From NCBI GenBank assembly GCA_945952355.1, contig CAMFIW010000066.1:1-9469 (forward strand): a stretch of 9,469 bases of DNA, read 5' to 3'. This stretch comes from an uncultured Phenylobacterium sp. Its GTDB lineage: Bacteria > Pseudomonadota > Alphaproteobacteria > Caulobacterales > Caulobacteraceae. Positions 6,306 to 9,469 of the stretch are shown here, one piece after another (the first letter of the stretch is position 1; every line of letters begins with the position of its first letter). The notes under the pieces were generated by a model, which saw only the letters and a list, made by a program, of their open reading frames with translations, was not told where the DNA came from and made no database searches. The position numbers were made by a program, and so were the translations under genes.

Positions 6306-8732
6306 ATGCGCCCGCTTCTGGCGCTGCTCGCCTGCGCGCTCGCGCCGGCGACGGCCTCCGCTCGCCCCTTCACGGTCCAGGACCTGCTGCAGACCGAAGG
6401 CCTCGGCCAGGTCCTGGTCGCCCCGTCCGAGCAGTGGGCGGTGGTCGAACATCGCCGCCCCTGGCGGGAGGGTCAGAATTTCGACCTCAATCTTTGGTCA
6501 CCGCTGAGGCTGACCCGTCTCGACTATGTCGACCTGGCCCACCCCGGCCCGGCGACCGCCTTGTTCGACCAAACCCCGGACGCAGGCTACCAGGCCGGTC
6601 CCATCGCGCCGGACGGGCGGCACATGCTGGTCTATCGTCTGGCGGACAGGCGGTACGAGGCCGGTATCCTGGCGCTCGACACCCGCCAGGTGATCTGGCT
6701 GCCGCTGCTCCCGGACCAACCGGTCTATGGCCGGGCCGCCCAGTGGCGGAACGCCTCGACCTTGATCCTGCTGGTTCGCGCCGACGGCGACATGCCGCGA
6801 CAGCTCGCGATCCCCTGGCGGGCTGAGGCGCGTCGCGCCGAAGGCCGCGCCCGGACGGCCGCGGGCAAGGTCCCGTCTCGGGTCCGCTATGGCAGCGGAC
6901 GGTTCCTGAACGTGAAGGCCGAGCGGCCGCCTTCGCAGTTGATGGCGGTCGAGGCGACGACCGGCGCGCTGCGCCCCTTGGCGGAAGGTGAGTATGTCGA
7001 CCTCGAGGTCTCGCCGGACGGCCGCCGGGCCGCCGTCATCGAGAACCGCGCCGAGACCCAAAGCCGCCCCGAGGATCGGGTCTATATCGCCCTGCCCAGC
7101 CGCAAGCGGCGCCTCACCCTGGTCGACCTCGACACCGGAAAGGCCAGCCAGCCCTGCGGCGAGGCCGATCTGGCGCTGAACACCCTGACCTGGTCGGCCA
7201 AGGGGCAATTGCTCGCTTCATTGCGATCCGACACCGGGGCCTGGGACGCCCGCCAGCTCGTGCGAGTCACCGACACCGCCTGTGAGCGCCTGCCGATCGG
7301 CGACCTGACACCGATCGCCGAGCGCGGCCTCGACGATCAGATCTTCCTGCGTGCGACCTGGATGGGCGAGACCCCCGTGTTGCAGGCCCGGCCCTCCGAG
7401 GGCTTGCGCGCTGACTGGTATCGGCTCGGCGACGCGAAGCCCGTCAATCTCACCGCCGCCTTGCCCGCCTCAGTGGCCACCCTCGCCGCCGTCGCGCCCG
7501 ACCGGCTGCGGCTGCTGGGCGGCGATGGCTTGTGGTCGGTCGACGCTCAGGGCCATGCTCAGCGAGAGACCGCCGCCCCCGGCGCCACCCTCATCCTCCG
7601 ATCCGTCCGCGGCCAGGACCGCGTCCGCAACGACCCGTCCCCACCGGGCCCGGACGCGACCTGGCTCGAAGACGGGGGCGCCAGCCTGGTCTGGCGCCCA
7701 CCCCATGCCTCGCTCGCGCGCGCGCGCCTGCCCGATCAGAGTTCGGTGCTCGCCGCCACGTTCCGGGCGGCCCTGGTGGTCGCCACCGCCCCTGACGGTG
7801 AGAAGACCCTGAGCGTCGTGAACCCATCCGGTGCGACGTCGGTCCTCAAACTCAACGCCGCCTATGCCGGTGTGACCCCACCGCAGATCGTGCCGATCCC
7901 GCACAAGGGCGCGAAGGGCGAGACCCTGACCAGCTGGCTCTACCTGCCCGCCGACCGTGCGGCCGGCGGCAAGCTTCCCCTGGTGGTGATCCCCTATCGT
8001 GGCCAGGTCTTCGCCAAGCCGCCCGCCCATTTGGCGCTCGGAACCTGGAACGAGAGCGCCAACGCCCAGATCCTGGTCGGCGCGGGCTATGCGGTCTTGG
8101 CCCCCAGCCTGCCCTACGATGTCGAAACCGGCGAGCCGGCCCTGGGCCTGGCCGATGACATCCTGCGCGCGGTCGATGCGGCGCTTGCCCGCGGCGACCT
8201 CGACCCCGACCGCATCGCCCTGTTCGGCCACAGCTTCGGCGGCATGAGCGTGGTCAACACCGCAATCCAAAGCCCCCGCTTCAAGACGGTGATCGCCAGC
8301 GCCGGGCTGTTCGACTTCATCTCGAACTGGGGGATCTTCCTCCAGCATCAGGCCGCCATTCCCCAGGACGGCTATTCGCCGAACCTTACCAACGGCATGA
8401 CCGAGCACGCGCAGCCGGGCATGGGCGCACCGCCCTGGGCCGATCCGCTGCGCTACCTGCGCAACAGCGCCATCTTCCAGGCCGACAAGCTCAATGTCCC
8501 GGTGCTGATCCTGCACGGCGAGACCGACGAGCTCGGGGTCTTCCAGGCCCAGGAGCTGTTCAGCGCGCTCTACCGCCAAGGCAAGGACGCCGAGCTCGTG
8601 ACCTATTGGGGCGAGGGCCACAACACCATGAGCCCCGCCAATATCGTCGACCGCTATGCGATCATCCTCGACTGGCTCAAGCGGACCTTGCCCCCTGCCG
8701 ACGCCAGCAGCGGAGCCAAGCCTCCACGGTGA
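6306..8732 (+). CDS. Lasso peptide isopeptidase (S9 prolyl-oligopeptidase-like), 808 aa
   Basis: A serine hydrolase predicted to cleave the ring isopeptide bond of a lasso peptide, turning it into a linear peptide. A signal peptide (LLALLACALAPATASA, cleavage after about residue 19) suggests the periplasm. Residues about 25-535 form a beta-propeller with blade motifs such as APDGRH (from 101) and SPDGRR (from 236). The alpha/beta-hydrolase domain runs from about 541 to 800. Ser643 lies in GHSFGG and His772 in GEGHNT. The catalytic-acid position in HGETDELGVF aligns best with Glu742, next to Asp741. A Ser-Glu-His triad is, as I recall, described for the characterised isopeptidase AtxE2, whereas ordinary S9 enzymes use Asp. 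The start follows the receptor stop by 34 bases, so the two are probably one transcript. The 3' end overlaps the convergent cyclase gene by 56 bases. An ordinary S9 peptidase is the alternative; the context argues against it. Confidence 0.88.
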   Translation: MRPLLALLACALAPATASARPFTVQDLLQTEGLGQVLVAPSEQWAVVEHRRPWREGQNFDLNLWSPLRLTRLDYVDLAHPGPATALFDQTPDAGYQAGPIAPDGRHMLVYRLADRRYEAGILALDTRQVIWLPLLPDQPVYGRAAQWRNASTLILLVRADGDMPRQLAIPWRAEARRAEGRARTAAGKVPSRVRYGSGRFLNVKAERPPSQLMAVEATTGALRPLAEGEYVDLEVSPDGRRAAVIENRAETQSRPEDRVYIALPSRKRRLTLVDLDTGKASQPCGEADLALNTLTWSAKGQLLASLRSDTGAWDARQLVRVTDTACERLPIGDLTPIAERGLDDQIFLRATWMGETPVLQARPSEGLRADWYRLGDAKPVNLTAALPASVATLAAVAPDRLRLLGGDGLWSVDAQGHAQRETAAPGATLILRSVRGQDRVRNDPSPPGPDATWLEDGGASLVWRPPHASLARARLPDQSSVLAATFRAALVVATAPDGEKTLSVVNPSGATSVLKLNAAYAGVTPPQIVPIPHKGAKGETLTSWLYLPADRAAGGKLPLVVIPYRGQVFAKPPAHLALGTWNESANAQILVGAGYAVLAPSLPYDVETGEPALGLADDILRAVDAALARGDLDPDRIALFGHSFGGMSVVNTAIQSPRFKTVIASAGLFDFISNWGIFLQHQAAIPQDGYSPNLTNGMTEHAQPGMGAPPWADPLRYLRNSAIFQADKLNVPVLILHGETDELGVFQAQELFSALYRQGKDAELVTYWGEGHNTMSPANIVDRYAIILDWLKRTLPPADASSGAKPPR

Positions 8733-9469
8733 CCGCCGACAGGATCGCCGCGCTTTCGGCCTGCCAGATCAGCACCTCCAGCCGCAGCCGCCGATCCATG
8801 TCCGCGCGATCGATCAGCCCCTGGGCCGCGAGCTCGCCGTCCAGCAGGTAGTCCCGCAGGAAACCCAGGCTCTCGGCCACCACGCGGGCGTAGTAGGCGG
8901 AGAACTCCCCCTTGTCCCGGCGATCGCGGACGGACGGCGGCAGGCGATCGGCGAAGGCGCGCCGAGCCAGGGCGCGGTCGCGGCCGCCCTCCGTCAGATC
9001 GGGGACCGGGATCGCCAGGCAATGCTCGAGCACCGGCTGGGCGAGGAACGGGGTCAGCACCTCGGCTTGCCGCGCGCGGCGGTTTTCGATGTGGGTGGAG
9101 AGCTTCTGGGCCAGGATCAGGATGTGGGCGCGCTTGCCCGGCGGCAGGCCCTTCGTCTCCATCATCCACGGATGAGGGCCCGCCACGGCTTCTCCGCGCC
9201 AGGCGGCGCCGGGCCGAAGCGCCTCCCCCAGCACCTGCCAGACCGACCGCCGCGTCCAGCGCGCGACCTGCGGCAGGTATGGCGAACCCAGTCCCCGAAG
9301 CCCGGTTCGCCGCAGATGATCGGCGACCAACACACCGGTCGGCAGGTTGAAGAGCGCCATGTCGCCGTGAATGCGCACTGGCAGCCAGAGGTCGCCGAGC
9401 TTCGCGCCCGCGCCGAGCAGTGAGCCGGCCGCCTTGAGCGGATTCATGAAGTGCTGCGGGTTCTTGAAC
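8677..9469 (-). CDS. Lasso peptide cyclase, asparagine-synthetase-like C protein (C-terminal part, cut by the window edge)
   Basis: The frame is open from the right edge to a TGA at 8677-8679, about 264 residues, or roughly the last 40 percent of a normal lasso cyclase of about 600 aa. Family motifs are visible: HPWMMETKGLPPGKR, then QPVLEHCLAIP (9039-9007), GGRDRALARRAFA (8988-8950) and RRDKGEFSAYYARVV (from 8922). In this family the C-terminal synthetase domain activates a Glu or Asp side chain with ATP so that the peptide N-terminus attacks it, closing the ring around the threaded tail. The N-terminal amidotransferase-like domain and the SGGxDS ATP-binding loop lie outside the window, so activity cannot be judged. 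The in-frame ATG at 9445-9447 is internal, since coding-like sequence continues beyond it. No leader peptidase (B) gene follows C, so the order is probably A-B-C with A and B to the right. Primary asparagine synthetase is much less likely given the neighbours. Confidence 0.88.
   Translation of the reverse strand, partial: FKNPQHFMNPLKAAGSLLGAGAKLGDLWLPVRIHGDMALFNLPTGVLVADHLRRTGLRGLGSPYLPQVARWTRRSVWQVLGEALRPGAAWRGEAVAGPHPWMMETKGLPPGKRAHILILAQKLSTHIENRRARQAEVLTPFLAQPVLEHCLAIPVPDLTEGGRDRALARRAFADRLPPSVRDRRDKGEFSAYYARVVAESLGFLRDYLLDGELAAQGLIDRADMDRRLRLEVLIWQAESAAILSAVTVEAWLRCWRRQGARSA

Noticed and set aside
3554..6373. A 939-codon open frame on the minus strand opposite the receptor gene
   Set aside because: It mirrors the receptor reading frame in GC-rich DNA, has low-complexity Gly/Arg/Val-rich composition and no recognisable domain. 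The + strand frame has a signal peptide and full family motifs.
7470..8621. A 383-codon minus-strand open frame opposite the isopeptidase hydrolase domain
   Set aside because: The + strand carries the catalytic Ser and His motifs and a full S9 fold. The opposite frame is a compositional shadow.
8656..9423. A 255-codon + strand open frame opposite the cyclase
   Set aside because: The minus strand shows clear lasso cyclase motifs. The + frame has none, and it overlaps the end of the isopeptidase gene.
1..9469. CRISPR arrays, insertion sequences, integrase genes or attachment-site repeats
   Set aside because: No regularly spaced direct repeats, transposase-like frames or terminal inverted repeats were seen by eye on either strand.

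Overview
This is a high-GC window with strong third-position G/C bias, typical of an alphaproteobacterium. The gene set (ECF sigma factor, FecR, STN-type TonB-dependent receptor, prolyl-oligopeptidase-like isopeptidase, lasso cyclase) is the one described for lasso peptide clusters of Caulobacterales and sphingomonads. Caulobacterales is my best guess, inferred from gene content and composition only.

Left part (about 1-1280): the C-terminal end of an unidentified protein, then three small + strand genes. These are a 65-aa protein with a GTG start, a 96-aa protein with four cysteines in a zinc-ribbon-like arrangement, and a 149-aa protein that looks translationally coupled to it. None has an obvious link to the cluster on the right. 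An imperfect hairpin spans the end of the third gene and about 375 bases without a convincing gene follow.

Right part (1632-9469): a co-directional run encodes an ECF sigma factor of the FecI type, a FecR-type anti-sigma regulator with one membrane segment, a 994-aa outer-membrane TonB-dependent receptor with an N-terminal STN signalling domain, and an 808-aa secreted S9-family serine hydrolase best read as a lasso peptide isopeptidase. Convergent to these, and running off the right edge, is the C-terminal part of an asparagine-synthetase-like lasso cyclase (the C protein). Its last 56 bases overlap the 3' end of the isopeptidase gene.

Inferred working model: the lasso peptide is made by the minus-strand genes. 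The precursor A and leader peptidase B are expected just beyond the right edge, because C ends here against the isopeptidase with no B gene after it. The peptide, perhaps carrying a ligand, is taken up by the TonB-dependent receptor. Occupancy is signalled through the STN domain to FecR and the sigma factor, which would raise receptor and isopeptidase expression, and the isopeptidase opens the ring in the periplasm. A short terminator-like hairpin after fecR and an AT-rich, palindrome-containing gap before the receptor suggest that the receptor-isopeptidase unit has its own promoter, plausibly read by the cluster's own sigma factor.
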